From positions 44,714,706-44,778,705 of the forward strand of contig CM065299.1 in the NCBI GenBank assembly GCA_032871835.1: DNA of 64,000 bases, given 5' to 3'. The stretch's first letter is position 1. Every line of letters starts with the position of its first letter. The stretch is from Dipteronia dyeriana. Taxonomy: Eukaryota; Streptophyta; Magnoliopsida; Sapindales; Sapindaceae. This document shows positions 45,695 through 57,226 of this stretch, one piece after another. The notes beneath the pieces are model-generated. The model did not search any database and was not told the DNA's origin. It saw only the letters and a list, made by a program, of their open reading frames with translations. The position numbers and the translations under genes were made by a program.

Positions 45695-46947
45695 TTTATA
45701 TGTGGTTTGTTATTGCTCAATTTTGATCCTAGAATTTCATTGTATTTTTATTTTGGGATTGTAACAAGAAGGGTGGCCTATCATTGCCATAATTTCCTTC
45801 TTGGTAGTTGCTAAGTTTTTTTTTTAAATTTTGTTGTTGTAATAAAAAAAACTGCACTATATTGTAATTAAAAAAACTGCACTATTTGTTTATTTAAAAT
45901 TCTTCTGTAATACATTCAAGTATCGAAGACTCAAAGGATTGAAGAATTGGAAGAAACCGGAACAAGTTTGGGACCGTACGAGCCATAGCGAAAAACATGC
46001 ATACGAAGAGCACGCGGCCACGATTGTTGTGGCATGGGCTACACACGGTTGCCCTATGGAAACCATGGGTTGCGCATGGCAACCCCTTATGGGGTTGTGG
46101 GCTGCGCACGCCCTTGGGAGGGAGCCAAGGGTGCGTACTCTCGTAGGAGGCAGCCAAGGGAGTCCAAACGACGAAGGTCGTGTGAAGACTTGTTTGCCAA
46201 GAAAGGAGTTTTTTCTATTCCAAAACATATGTAATTTACTTGCTTTTTTAGGATGGACCAAAATTGTAGCTATTTATATTTTTATAAATATTGCAATGTT
46301 TGTCATTGGTTGATAACATGTTATATAGAATATGAGTGCCACTCATATATCTCTTTTGGTATGAACATGCATTGAATGGTTTAGGTATCTAATTGGAGTC
46401 TAGATAACTTGTTAATTCATTCTTCGAAATTCGATCAAACACCTTAAATAATTGAGTGGGAGAAGGTGTTTTGGAACACCTACGGCCTCCAAGTTTAGTT
46501 GAGCTTTATGTTTCATGTAATAACCTCCCAAGAGGTATTTATGAATGGAATTTAGCAAGATACTTCCTTACAAGGATAGACTAGACAATTAGCCCAAACG
46601 ATATCTACTCACAAAGGAGGGATATTCATGAGGGAATATATTGATGGTCAATAACTTGGTAACACACTCAATGTGACTTTATTAATATCCTCCCAAGAGT
46701 TATTGTTAATAAAATTTAATAAAGTCACAAGGCTAAAGTTGAAAAAGCTGGTTGTTATGTTAACAATTTAGTGGGACCTAGTCCAACTAGTAAATGGCGC
46801 GAACTCTCAAAGGAGGCTTGACATTTGTGGGTGTTGGATCACCGTTGAATTTTACAATTGAATTATTTTATTTAATTCAAGATAAATATTCAAAAGTGCT
46901 TTATCATGATTATTTGCTTATATAATTTTTGTTATTATAAAGAAATC
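45534..46947 (+). other. Leader of B1
   Basis: Collinear with the E leader (14956-16317). Contains a CA/TA/TG microsatellite (45628-45692), the GC-rich block 45960-46190 with open frames on both strands (123 codons minus 46261-45890; 124 codons plus 45939-46313), and a conserved 500-bp tail before gag. Confidence 0.7.
45628..45692. repeat. (CA)n(TA)n(TG)n palindromic microsatellite
   Basis: About 12 CA units, 6 TA units and 13 TG units in a row, so the whole tract is self-complementary. E has only a short TATATATATG here, so it expanded in B1. Confidence 0.9.
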
Positions 46948-47689
46948 ATGACCCCATCCCTAATCAAAATCCTAAAAGATAATACTTTAACTGATGATAA
47001 TTATGTCACATGGAAAAGGAATATTGGGTTGTTGCTAACTGAAAGGCATAAGTTCATTCTCTGTACTCCTAAAACACCTACTCCTACTGATGAATCTACT
47101 CATAAGCAAAGAGATAAGTATCAATAGTGGAAGTCTCAAGATGAGATGGCTAAATGTACGTTATATTATGGCCACCATCTCCGATGTGTTACAACGGCAA
47201 CATGAACGAATGGAGACTGCTACCGATATAATGATGTCTCTGGAGGAGATGTTTGCTATGCGGTATAGGACAACTAAGAGAGAGGCAGTGACTATTTTCA
47301 TGAAACTTATGATGAAACCTGGACAGGCTGTGAAAGATCACATGAAGAAAGTCATAGCATATCTCAACATTGCTGAATTAAATGGTGCTGAGATAGATGG
47401 TGAGACGAAAATTAACATAATCGTCGACTAACTATCAAATTCCTTTGATAAGTTTAAGTTGGACTACACCTTGAACAATAAGGAATACACCTTGCAAGGC
47501 CTGATGCAAGATGATCAAAGCACGTGGAAAATCCTTGTGTAAGGTAAGGGTTAAGAGATTCACATGGTTAGTAAAGTTGCTTCCGTTAAGACCCGTAGGA
47601 AGGTCAAGAAACAATAGAAGAAAAAGCAACTTGGGCCTAACCAGAAGGGATTTCGGGAAAGGCAAAGACTGAATGAGAATGAATTCAAC
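46948..47689 (+). pseudogene. gag: gag of B1
   Basis: ATG 46948, MTPSLIKILKDNTLTDDNY, then NIGLLLTERHKFILC to a stop at 47125. A frameshift leads to 47168-47431, which holds the best preserved copia gag core in the window (MSLEEMFAMRYRTTKREA, LMMKPGQAVKDHMKKVIAYLNIAELNGAEIDG). A stop follows at 47429. A Lys-rich tail ([15 protein letters not shown]) lies at about 47600-47650. The zinc knuckle and protease motif (Asp-Ser-Gly) are absent: the sequence jumps from NQKGF to the pre-integrase at about 47660. Confidence 0.8.
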
Positions 47690-48900
47690 TTGAGTTTAGG
47701 CAATGGAGCGTTGGTGTCTGTTAGTTTAGTGAGAGATATTAGAATTAGTTTAGATTCTTATAGGCATTTAGATTTAATAGACGTTTATTATGTACCTCAA
47801 TTCAAGAGGAATTTAATTTCAGTTTCTTGTTTAAATAAATTTGGTTATTTGGTTACTTTTAATAAAGCTTTTATTATTAGTAAGAATGACAAAATTATTT
47901 ACAAAGGTACATTGAATAACGGTTTATTCTATTTGCATCGAAATATCTCTCACTTTTTAGACACGGAATCAACGGAATCCAATCATAAAAGAGTAAAATT
48001 ATCAAAAGATGAAACCTACCTATGGCATTTGCGCCTAGGTCATATTAACCTTAATAGGATTAAAAGATTGGTAAGTGACGGACCTCTAAGTGACTTAAAG
48101 GTTGATGATCTACCAACTTGTGAATCTTGTTTGGAAGGTAAAATGACCAAAAGATCGTTTACGACCAAAAACACAAGAGCCATCGAACGCTTAGAATTGA
48201 TACACACTGATGTGTGTGGACCTATGAGCATTCAAGCTAGAGATAGATATAAGTACTTCATCACTTTCATGGATGATCACTCAAGATTTGGCTATGTGTA
48301 TCTCATGAGACGTAAGTCGGATGCTTTTGACATGTTCAAAGCATTTAAAGTTGAAGTAGAAAATCAGCTTGAGAAACGTATAAAAATCTTGAGGTCTGAT
48401 CATGGTGGAGAATATCTATCTGGTGAATTTCAGCAATATCTTATTGATAATGGGATAATTTCTCAATTTTCTGCACTAGGTACACCTCAAAAAAATAGGG
48501 TGGTAGAATGGAGAAATAAAACTCTTTTGGACACAGTTAGATCTATGTTGAGTTATTCAACGCTCCATAATTCTTTTTGGGGATATGCTTTACAAAATAC
48601 AATGTACATTCTAAACGATGTACCATCTAAGTCGGTTCCTAAAACACCGTATGAGTTGTGGACCGGGTGAAAGCCTAGTTTACAACACTTAAAGATATTT
48701 GGATGTCTTGCGCACATGTTAAAAGGAAAGACATAAAAGATGGAGTCCCATTCAGAAACATGCATATTTGTAGGGTATCCAAAAGGAACAAAAGGATATT
48801 TTTTTTATAGTTGTTTAGATCTTAAAGTATTTGTTTCAACAAATGCTAAGTTTCTGGAAGAAGACTATTTGAATAATTTTATGACTAAAAGTAGAATTGT
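47690..48900 (+). pseudogene. Integrase of B1
   Basis: The longest open frame in the window (47690-48670, 326 codons). Pre-integrase ([28 protein letters not shown]), intact HHCC ([17 protein letters not shown] ... [11 protein letters not shown]), first Asp in HTDVCGPMS, second Asp in [12 protein letters not shown], Glu in [12 protein letters not shown], and [13 protein letters not shown]. Stop TGA at 48668-48670 after ELWTG; another stop at 48736. The C-terminal part continues at 48740 ([30 protein letters not shown]). All catalytic residues are kept, unlike in E, A, A2 and the gypsy element. Confidence 0.9.
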
Positions 48901-49158
48901 CTTGATTGACATGGAAGTGGTTTCTGATACGAATAAGCAGATCACTATCTATTGTGACATTAGTGGAGTAGTGGATAATTCGAGAGAACCAAGAAGTCAT
49001 AAGGGAGGGAAACACATTGAAAGAAAGTATCACTTTCTGAGGAAAATTGTACATAGGGGTGTTACCAAGAAGGCTCTTCCACAAAAAAGTTTTGATGGGC
49101 ATCTAGAGAACATGGGGATGAGAGATATGGCACGTTTGCTAAAGAGCAAGTGGGAGAT
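48901..49158 (+). pseudogene. RNase H scrap fused to the B1 integrase, and PPT
   Basis: At about 48900 the integrase end (KSRIVL) runs straight into RNase H (MEVVSDTNKQITIYCDISG, KHIERKYHFLRKIV). Relative to E (18006 to about 19487) roughly 1.5 kb holding all RT and half of RNase H is gone. A second gap removes the stretch between VHRGV and TKKALPQ. The polypurine tract AGCAAGTGGGAGAT at 49145-49158 is intact. Confidence 0.85.
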
Positions 49159-51413
49159 TATTGGAATTATGCTCGATAGCAAGAGTATAATAATGTATTT
49201 GACAATCTTTTCATATTAATAAAGAAATTATAGTTTAACAAATCTTATAGCATTAATAGTATTATAACTGTCAAAAGTAAAAAATCATAAGGTCAAAAGA
49301 TTACAAGAAAAGAAGAATTGCTCATACATCTAGATATGCATGATGTAGACACAATTCTTTAGTTAGTCTTGAATAATATTCACTACTTAAGATAAAAGGT
49401 TGGGCGCCTTTATCTTGTCAAAGTTGTAGATTCTTTGCTAGTATTTAAGTGGGATCAAATGTGTTATGATGATTCTAAAATCATCAATGTGTGGTGTCTT
49501 TGGGCAAAAAAATCTAGTGCACTGGGTGCATTGAATTGGATCACATTGAAATACTTTATCTAGACCGTCAATGGATAAAAGATTTGACTTGAAGACAATC
49601 AAAGAGTATATCTCAATCCTGAGATAAATGATAGACTTATGGTTGCAAGTGTTATTATTTGAGCTATCAATGAGTACGATTATATAGCATAGTCTATCCT
49701 TGATAGTTTGGTGGTATTCATTTGTTAATCGATAGGATTTTATTTATAGATTTGGATATCGTGGCTCCATTTAATAAATGAGAGTTGAATATCGTCATAT
49801 GGATGTTTTTAGGTATTGGATATTAAATCTTAACGTTAAGTTTTCAATAGTTTCTATTGAAACATGGCTTCTAGACAAGTCAAAATATCTAAGTTCAAAA
49901 TGTGGTCATATGAGTAAATATTGTAACTTGGAGAGCTATTGGCGGTCTATGAGCTCTTGGCAATTACTGGTATTCTTCACGAGGATATACTATCTCCATT
50001 AAGATTGACTATGGTATGAATGAGAAATATTAACTTATTCTATCTTTATTTAAGAGTTCAATTTTAGTTCTTTAGTGGAATGAATTAAAATTAATAGATT
50101 GGACCAAAGTGAATCATTTGTTGATTGTGATTAGGTTATGTCTATTGAAGCTTAAATTTAGAGAGTCCGCCAAGATCCCTAATCCACACGAACTTTCATG
50201 GATAACTTGATATATTCTACCGGACCAATTTAGGGGTCCATCTAGAATTGTATTAAGGCATGTGGACTTGGGTTTAGTTCACATGTGTACTTTTTATTAA
50301 GGTCCAATGGATTTAATAAAATAAGAAAAATAATATATATGCCTATATAAGGTCATGGGCGGCAAGGCTAATGTATAAAGCCTAACATATTATTTTTTAT
50401 TTTATTTTTTAATTATATGAAAATTAATTTAATTGTTAATTAATTAATTATTTAATTAAATGTCAAAATCTTATTTCTTGTAGGAGATGATGTCTAAATA
50501 TTATACTATTGTTCGTAGTGTAATTAATATTAAAGACTATATTTGATAAGTAAATAAATAAAACGAATTATTTATCTAGTCAAATTAGGAAATCTTTAAT
50601 ATGGTCACAAATACACCAATGAGTTGGACTAGGAGTCTTGGTGTAGGAAAGAATTCCTTTTGGAAAGAGATTCTTGGTCACTAAGTAAATCCACCTAAGG
50701 ATAGGATTCTTGGCCACCAAGTAAATCCTTCTTAGGAAAGGATTTGTATGCCTATTTATGCTACCTCTAAATTTCAGCCAAGAGGAGATTTGAAGCTCCA
50801 AATTTCATGCAAGCCAAAGAAAATTTAGAGAGGGGAAAAATTCGGCCATGCCCTAATTTTTCTAAAAGAGTTTTCGACCACCATAGAATTTTGAGTATAG
50901 AGTTGGTTCTTGCTCTAGATAAATTCATCCAACTTTAAAGATTGATGTGTGAAAATTTGGCAAAGAGGAAAAGGAAGAAAGAATGTTTTGTATTCGATAG
51001 TACACTAGTTGCCTTTTACATTAAAATGTTTTGTGTACAACATCGAATCTAGGTTCACGCGAGTTTCATTTAAATTGATTGATAATTCACAAGCGACCTA
51101 ACATTTTTTGTTTTTCTCTTGGAGGATTATTGTGACTGACAGACAGAATGATTTTGTTTGTTTCCATCCTCAGGTATACAATTTAAAGGAAGGGAGCTCA
51201 CACTCCTAGGTGATTCATGTTCATGATTGGATTGGTAGATCTTACGGATTCAATTCGACACTAGTTCAATCATCACGGAAAAAATAGGTAAGATACATTT
51301 TATATACGTCAATTAATCTAGGGTTAAGGTTCTTGTTATTAAAAGGGACAAATTTTCATTTATACCAAACCCTGATTTTATTTTTTCACGCTTCCGCTGT
51401 GCAATTTTCCCTA
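49159..51413 (+). repeat. 3' LTR of B1, full-length type
   Basis: About 2255 bp. Begins TATTGGAATTATGCTCG (TG changed to TA) and ends GTGCAATTTTCCCTAA at the junction with A. It is the best reference for the long LTR form: AATCGATAGG, TCTTAACGTTAAG and the TTCGGCC blocks are shared with 39421-40870, 40871-43288 and 43447-45363. Confidence 0.85.
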
Positions 51414-52494
51414 AGGTGTCCACTTCTGGTCTCCTTGGAATATCTTACAAACAGGTAGACCATAGACTTGGAGTCTAGCTTTCCACTTCTGTTCTTTAGC
51501 AAGTGTACTGGACACCCCCATATACGAAAATATCGCAAACTAGCTTTACGACCATTTCACAACTCTAGCAGAGTCTTAGTATCAGATTTTGATGGCACCA
51601 CATTCAAAATGTATGTCATTGTTTGTAACGCATATCACCAGAAGGAATTTGGTAATGATGAGAAACAAATCATAGATCTCACCATTTCCATTAGGGTTCT
51701 ATTTCTCCTTTCCGCTACACCATTTTGCTGAGGTGTACCGGGAGCAGTGAGTTGGGAAACTATCCCATGATGGACCATGAAGTCTTCAAACTCTTGGTCA
51801 AGGTACTCACCTCCACGATCTGATCGTAATGACTTGATAGTCCTACCTAATTGATTCTCAACTTCAGCTTGGAATTCTTAGAACATTTCAAATGTTTTCG
51901 ACTTCCGTTGCATTAGGTAGATGTATTCATATCTTAAGTAGTCATCTATAAAGGTGACATAATACTCATAACCACCCCTTGCTTTAACATTCATTAGACC
52001 GTAGACGTTTGTATATATAAGCTCTAATGGTTCTTTAGCTCTAAGCCCTTTTCCAGTAAACGGTCTCTTAGTCATCTTACCTTCCAGACAAGATTTGCAG
52101 ACAGATAAGGTGCCAACCTTTAACTCACTTAAAGGTCCACTTTTTACTAGTCTATCTATCCGGTCAAGGTTGAGATGACCAAGCCTTAGATGCCAGAGAT
52201 ACGTGTCATTAACTAGAGAAATCTTATGTCGTTTAGTTTTTAGTTTTTCAACCTTAAACATTTCGGTGTTGAGCAGTATAATATGTATTAAAGGTCTTAA
52301 CACATACAAATTGCTTTCATTAATTCCTGAACAAATATTCAGACCATTCTTTCCAATAATAACAAACTTATTATTAAAAGAAACATAATATTTTTGTTCT
52401 AACAACATAGAAAAGAAAATCAAATTCCATGTAAATCAAGGAATATAATATACATTGTCCAACAATATATAATTATTACAAAAACGTAATCTAA
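51414..52494 (-). pseudogene. Pre-integrase and integrase of A, first catalytic Asp is Asn
   Basis: Open at 52423-51878 (181 codons): [21 protein letters not shown] ... [14 protein letters not shown] (HHCC intact, about 52210-52080). The first catalytic site reads YTNVYGLMN (about 52010-51985) with Asn for Asp, as in A2. The Asp in RSDRGGEY (about 51815) and the Glu in GVAERRNRT (about 51700) are kept. A stop falls at about 51880. It ends at the B1 junction at 51414 in DSKS..LPVCKIFQGDQKW-type sequence, the region of CxFVGYP in relatives. Confidence 0.8.
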
Positions 52495-53418
52495 TTACGC
52501 CCACTGTTCGTTCCGAAATGACATCCCTAACCACACATGCATTAAGAAGCCTTGCTCCTCTAATTGTGTTAAAGAATCAGTCCATTGTAAAAAAGAACAA
52601 GCATGGTTAGTGGCCCCTGAATCAACTATCCAGAGTGAAGAATCATCTTCCACTAAACACGAATCAAGAACAAGTAAATCATATGTACTTTTCTTGGACT
52701 TCTTCTCGTTTTGGGCTTTCTTGGGTTTGGGCTTACACTTCTCCTTCCCAGTAGACCTCTTCCTCTTTTTATTATTGGAGGAAGATGGTTCGGCAACATT
52801 TGCCTCACTAGTTTTGCCTTTGCAATCCTTAGTCAAGGACTCAAATGTAGTGAGCTCATTGAGCAACTGTGTGAGGCTGAACCTTAATTTGTTCATCTCG
52901 CAGTTACTCTTAAACTGATCAAAACTCTTCAAAAGAGTCGTCAGTATGATGCTCACATGACTGGGTTCATCAATGGCCCCTCCATTGACTTCTACCGTGT
53001 TGAAGTAGGACATCATGCTCAAGACATGTTCCCGAACTAACGTACCTTCCTTCATGCGAGCTAGCATAGCAGAGCGAACAACTTCGTGTCGCTTTTGCAT
53101 GGAAAGCTGCTCGAACATAGCTTGCAATGACTCCATGATTTCGAATGCTGAAGTCGTTGCTTCAAGCTTTGTGACAAGCACATCTGTCATAAAAGCCAAC
53201 AAATATGTTCGGGCCTTCTAATCAGATGAGACCCATCGCTCGTATGCCTCACGAACAGTTCGTATGGCATTGGCAGCAGGCATTGGAAGACATTCCTCTG
53301 TAAGCACAAACTCAAGGTCTTTGGCGACCAATATTGCTTTAATGTTAAGTTTCCACTTAGTGTAGTTATCACCAGTTAATTTGTCGTTTGTGAAAATTTG
53401 AAGTAATGCAGAAGACAT
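52495..53418 (-). pseudogene. gag: gag-protease of A, one in-frame stop
   Basis: ATG 53418: MSSALLQIFTNDKLTGDNY, KWKLNIKAILVAKDLEFVL, then one TAG at 53218-53220 followed in the same frame by 235 open codons (TYLLAFMTDVLV, IMESLQAMFEQLS, RMKEGTLVREHVLSMMSYF, NKLRFSLTQLLNELTTF). The tail is very basic (NNKKRKRSTGKEKCKPKPKK ... KKSKKST) but contains no CCHC zinc knuckle. It runs directly into the protease loop LWIVDSGATNHACSF (about 52630-52580). Stop at 52495. Except for the one TAG, the best preserved gag in the window. Confidence 0.85.
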
Positions 53419-55169
53419 TATTGCTGAAATAAATAAAACATTCATTCAGTCATTTATTTAAAACAAGTGCGAATGCTTTGGCATAAATTTAAACATGATG
53501 CATGAACATGTTTAATGAACTAGAACTGCCCTACAACTAGTTACTATAACACAACAATCCAACATACCACAAAAAGGTGCCGCCTTAGGGTATATCAAGT
53601 CTTTGCATGTTGGACCAAGACATTCTCAATCAAATGATATTCTAGAATAACTCTTATTCCTTATCATTCAACCATTGTTTATTCAGTCAGATTTTTAATT
53701 AACAAACTTAATCAAAACCTTTGTGGGTGTAACCCACCATTTCAGATATTAGGAGCTTAACTAGTGAATTGCCCCCTTAGGGTCGGTCAATCCCGAAATA
53801 CCCTCAGAAATCCTAACCGTTAGGAAGTCAACCTTGGTATTGACCTTTGTGGAAATCCTCCTTAGGGAGCACAAAAGCAAAGCAGTCATGAGGCCCCACT
53901 CGGATCTCACGGTGTTAAACTAATGATGGAGACCGCGAGATATATATGTCATATATCCCTCTCCCACTCACTTTTTTAAAATTATGGTTTTCCATTAATC
54001 GTTAAAGCACCTAGACTCTACAGGATTAAACGACTAACTTTAATCAAGTTATCTAACGCATTAACTGATTAGAAACAAACTCTAATAAACTAATAAATTA
54101 TTAATAATTTTTTACAATTAAAAATCTAATCTATTAGTGAATAATCTAAGCCTTTATAAACTATTTACTAAGGTCAGATTATTATGTTAGTGTTTACCAA
54201 GTTTTAACTATTAAAACTCTAACACTTTATTCAGTTCATTTATTATTATGTTATTAATCATATTAATCCTAATTACAATAAATGACCATATTAATCTAAC
54301 TTATTAAACTCTTTAATAACTAGATTAATATTAATAAGAATTACCAAGTTTTCTAACCATTAAAAAACTAACCTCATTATTCATAGCCATTTATGTATAT
54401 TGGCCGTTTTAATCACATTAAAAATACATAAAATATTAGGCTATGATGTATGTATGACATATCAAATATATTTGTGCAGGCATATCTAATCTAAATAACA
54501 TACGTATGCATGACAATGCTTTTATTATCACATACTATAAAGCATACATGAATTGACCGAGTACTGTGGATTATTTAGCCTAAAAAATTGGAATCTAAAA
54601 TTACAAAAAATTCCCCAAGGCATTCCTCGGTCTTCTTGTAACTTCAATAATCTTTCAGGCTCTCTAGGTCACTCTGATTTATCTCATGAATCTGAAACGG
54701 GAAATCTGATCAGAACGCATTAGGCAACAGTTGCCAACGGAACCGTGCAAGATGTGAATAGTATCGTATGAACAGTATGCATGAATAGTGGTCGGTGAAT
54801 AGTACCCTCGGTGAACAGTGTTCATGAACAGTACCCTCCGTGAATAGTACCCCTGTGAAAAGTGTTCATAAACAATACCCACGGTGAACAGTGTCTATGA
54901 ACAGTACCCCCCCCCCCCCAGTGAACAGTACCCTCGGTCTTCGTTTACAGGTTACAAATTTTTTTAATTTACAATACAATAATAGTAAAAAAAATAAAAA
55001 ATTATACAACCTATAAACCATAAATCCACAATACCATAAAATATTACGATCAACCATGTTTAAATTAAACAATTTAATTATAAAACTTCATACAATCATA
55101 TAGATGGTGCCTACACATTCATACATACAAGAGCATCGAAAACAATTTCCTGTTTCGAAAAATAACCTA
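53419..55169 (-). other. Leader of A
   Basis: About 1.75 kb untranslated. Collinear with the A2 leader near gag. Next to the PBS side it holds a GTGAACAGT tandem array (54735-54950) that A2 lacks. Confidence 0.65.
54735..54950. repeat. Irregular tandem array of GTGAACAGT units
   Basis: About ten units on the plus strand of 15-24 bp: GTGAA(C/T)AGTACCCTCG alternating with GTGAACAGTGTTCATGAA. A 13-C run interrupts at 54907-54919. TTCATGAACAGT units are partly palindromic. Confidence 0.8.
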
Positions 55170-55183
55170 AATCTGATACCAAT
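55170..55183 (-). promoter_or_regulatory. Primer-binding site of A
   Basis: Minus strand ATTGGTATCAGATT directly after the 5' LTR; matches the initiator tRNA-Met end well up to CAGA. Confidence 0.85.
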
Positions 55184-55587
55184 TGTTGGAACCCCATTCA
55201 CCGATTATGTAGCGGAACTGGGTTTTAAAATTTTTTATACAGATCATAATCTGTATCTGGGACCATTGAACTTGGGATAGTAATTATTTTTCGAAACTAA
55301 TACATACAAGATGTAAACACAGGAAATTGAAATTGATATAATCAGAAGAAGAAAATCTTACCAACGTTTGGAGGCTCCTTCACTTTACGATATGCTCCTG
55401 TCTGAACCAATCTTACCAACGTTTGGAGACTCCTTCACTTTACGATGGCTCATATCCTCGCTATTTTCCGGGATTGGTAACTGCGTGTGAGCGCGTCACG
55501 GTCTCAGAAACTTAAATGGAGGATGTAGAGAGGATTGAAGAAAACTCTTTCTTCTATATGTTTCAAAAACACACAAAGCATAAAACA

Positions 55588-55622
<35 letters not shown>

Positions 55623-57226
55623 TATTTGTTCACTGCAAACGAAGCACAATATATATGTATATGTTTTTTTTTGACTTTTTTTTCGTCTTGTTTCACGCAC
55701 CTCTGTATTCATCTCTTCATGCACATCTGTATTCATCTCTTCTCTCTTATATATATATATCCTTGTTTGTATCCTTTACAAACACTTATATATGTGCACA
55801 CACCAATTTGTATCCAAAGCAATCTCTTGTGTTATTAATTGATATATATATATATATATATATATATCTTTTAATTATCGTTTTCAAATATATCTAATAT
55901 ATTCAAAGTGATAGTAAGTATTTTAAATTTAAACTTAAATTCAAATACTTAGATAAATGATTTAGCAAAAATAAAATAATCCAATTATTTTATCTTCACC
56001 TAAATCCATATATCAACTAACACCCTCCAATTAATAGTTAATTAATAATTCATAATTATCAATATAATTAAATAATCTAATTATTTAATTAATTTAACTA
56101 TTAACATTCATTAATTAAATAATCTCATTATTCAATTAATTCCCGAATAAACACGTGTCACTTTCATAACAACTTTTTGGACAATCCAATTAGTTAACCG
56201 TGACCCTTGTTACCTAAATCGATTAGGCTAGCAAGGGGACCTAATGGACCCACAGTATTTTGATTTCCAATAATCCTCGGAATCATTAATTAAATTCTTT
56301 AATTAATATTCTTTGATTATTAACTCTAGTCTTTTTCCACTAAAAACCCAAAGCTGCACTCTCTCAACTGTAGACACATTTACACAGACCGACACAACTC
56401 GGTGTCCATCGATATAGCTATTACACATGGTGTGATCCTCCACAGTAGTTCATAATTAAAGTTGGGTCATAATGTCTGTTATACCCCTCTAATTACATAT
56501 ATCCTTTAAGTACCATTGATTCTATCATGAACAATAAATCCCATTTTCACGGAACTAGGAGAGCGCTCATATTGTTCAAGCCCTGAATCAACCCTTAAGG
56601 GAAGTACCATCTACTTCTCACAAGAAAGAGTGGATTCCACTATTGTGTACAAACCTTCCCAGCCACAAGCCAAACCGTAATCCCAACATACAGAGTATAT
56701 TGATCAGGAAATGCATCTGACCTCACCCATTGTATATCAAAAACCATGATCTAACCTAAAGGAGTCGATAAGACACTCAGGATTAAGATCACCCTCATAT
56801 AGCCATCATTAGTTGGTATATATGATTCTCATCGGTAAACGGATCTTGGTAAGAGATTCATATAGATCATGGCCCAGTCATATATGATCACATCATATAA
56901 GGTGCCTCCAATCGTATATCTCATATGAATGATTCAAGATAGAATCACTGTACATTACGGAAAGGATCGTAACTATAGATTAACCACAAATAAAGTATCC
57001 ATCTTTATTTGCTATCTATGGACTCATTAGATTGCACATCTCTTACTGTATCCATCTGTATACGACACTCATATACATAGTTCGAGATTACGTCCGGCAA
57101 TCTTGGATGTTAAATATATGCACAAGTTATAAAATAAAAAACACAACAAGGTTGAATTGAACTTTTCCTTTTATTTATTTCATAAATCCATTTACAAATT
57201 ACATCTTTAGGGAATAAACCCCTAGA
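55184..57226 (-). repeat. 5' LTR of A
   Basis: 2043 bp, collinear with 36014-37999 over its length. Minus strand begins TCTAGGGGTTTATTCC (aligned base for base with TGTTGAGGTTTATGCC, so the terminal TG has mutated) and ends GGGTTCCAACA. Contains longer AT tracts than the 3' LTR (55590-55625, 55845-55868). Small plus/minus frames here are read through AT repeats. Confidence 0.9.

Larger units (their letters stand above)
39421..51413 (+). mobile_element. Ty1/copia element B1 (B family), nested in A
   Basis: Plus strand: truncated 5' LTR 39421-45515 (itself holding two insertions), PBS 45517, leader, gag 46948, IN 47690-48900, RNase H scrap, PPT, 3' LTR 49159-51413. RT and most of RNase H are deleted. 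At the left edge the first ~560 bp of the LTR are missing and no target duplication is seen; about 450 bp of A are also absent, so a deletion followed or accompanied insertion. Same family as E. Confidence 0.85.
36014..57226 (-). mobile_element. Ty1/copia element A (A family) with nested element B1
   Basis: Minus strand, right to left: 5' LTR 57226-55184, PBS 55183-55170, leader, gag-PR 53418-52495, IN 52423-51414, [B1 39421-51413], RT and RNase H 39420-38100, PPT 38014-38000, 3' LTR 37999-36014. Perfect CTTCA on both sides. Compared with A2, about 450 bp between integrase end and RT start are missing where B1 sits. With B1 removed the element is about 9.2 kb. Confidence 0.9.

Noticed and set aside
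55496..55897. Frames rich in Tyr-Ile on both strands (66-120 codons)
   Set aside because: Translated AT microsatellite inside the A 5' LTR.
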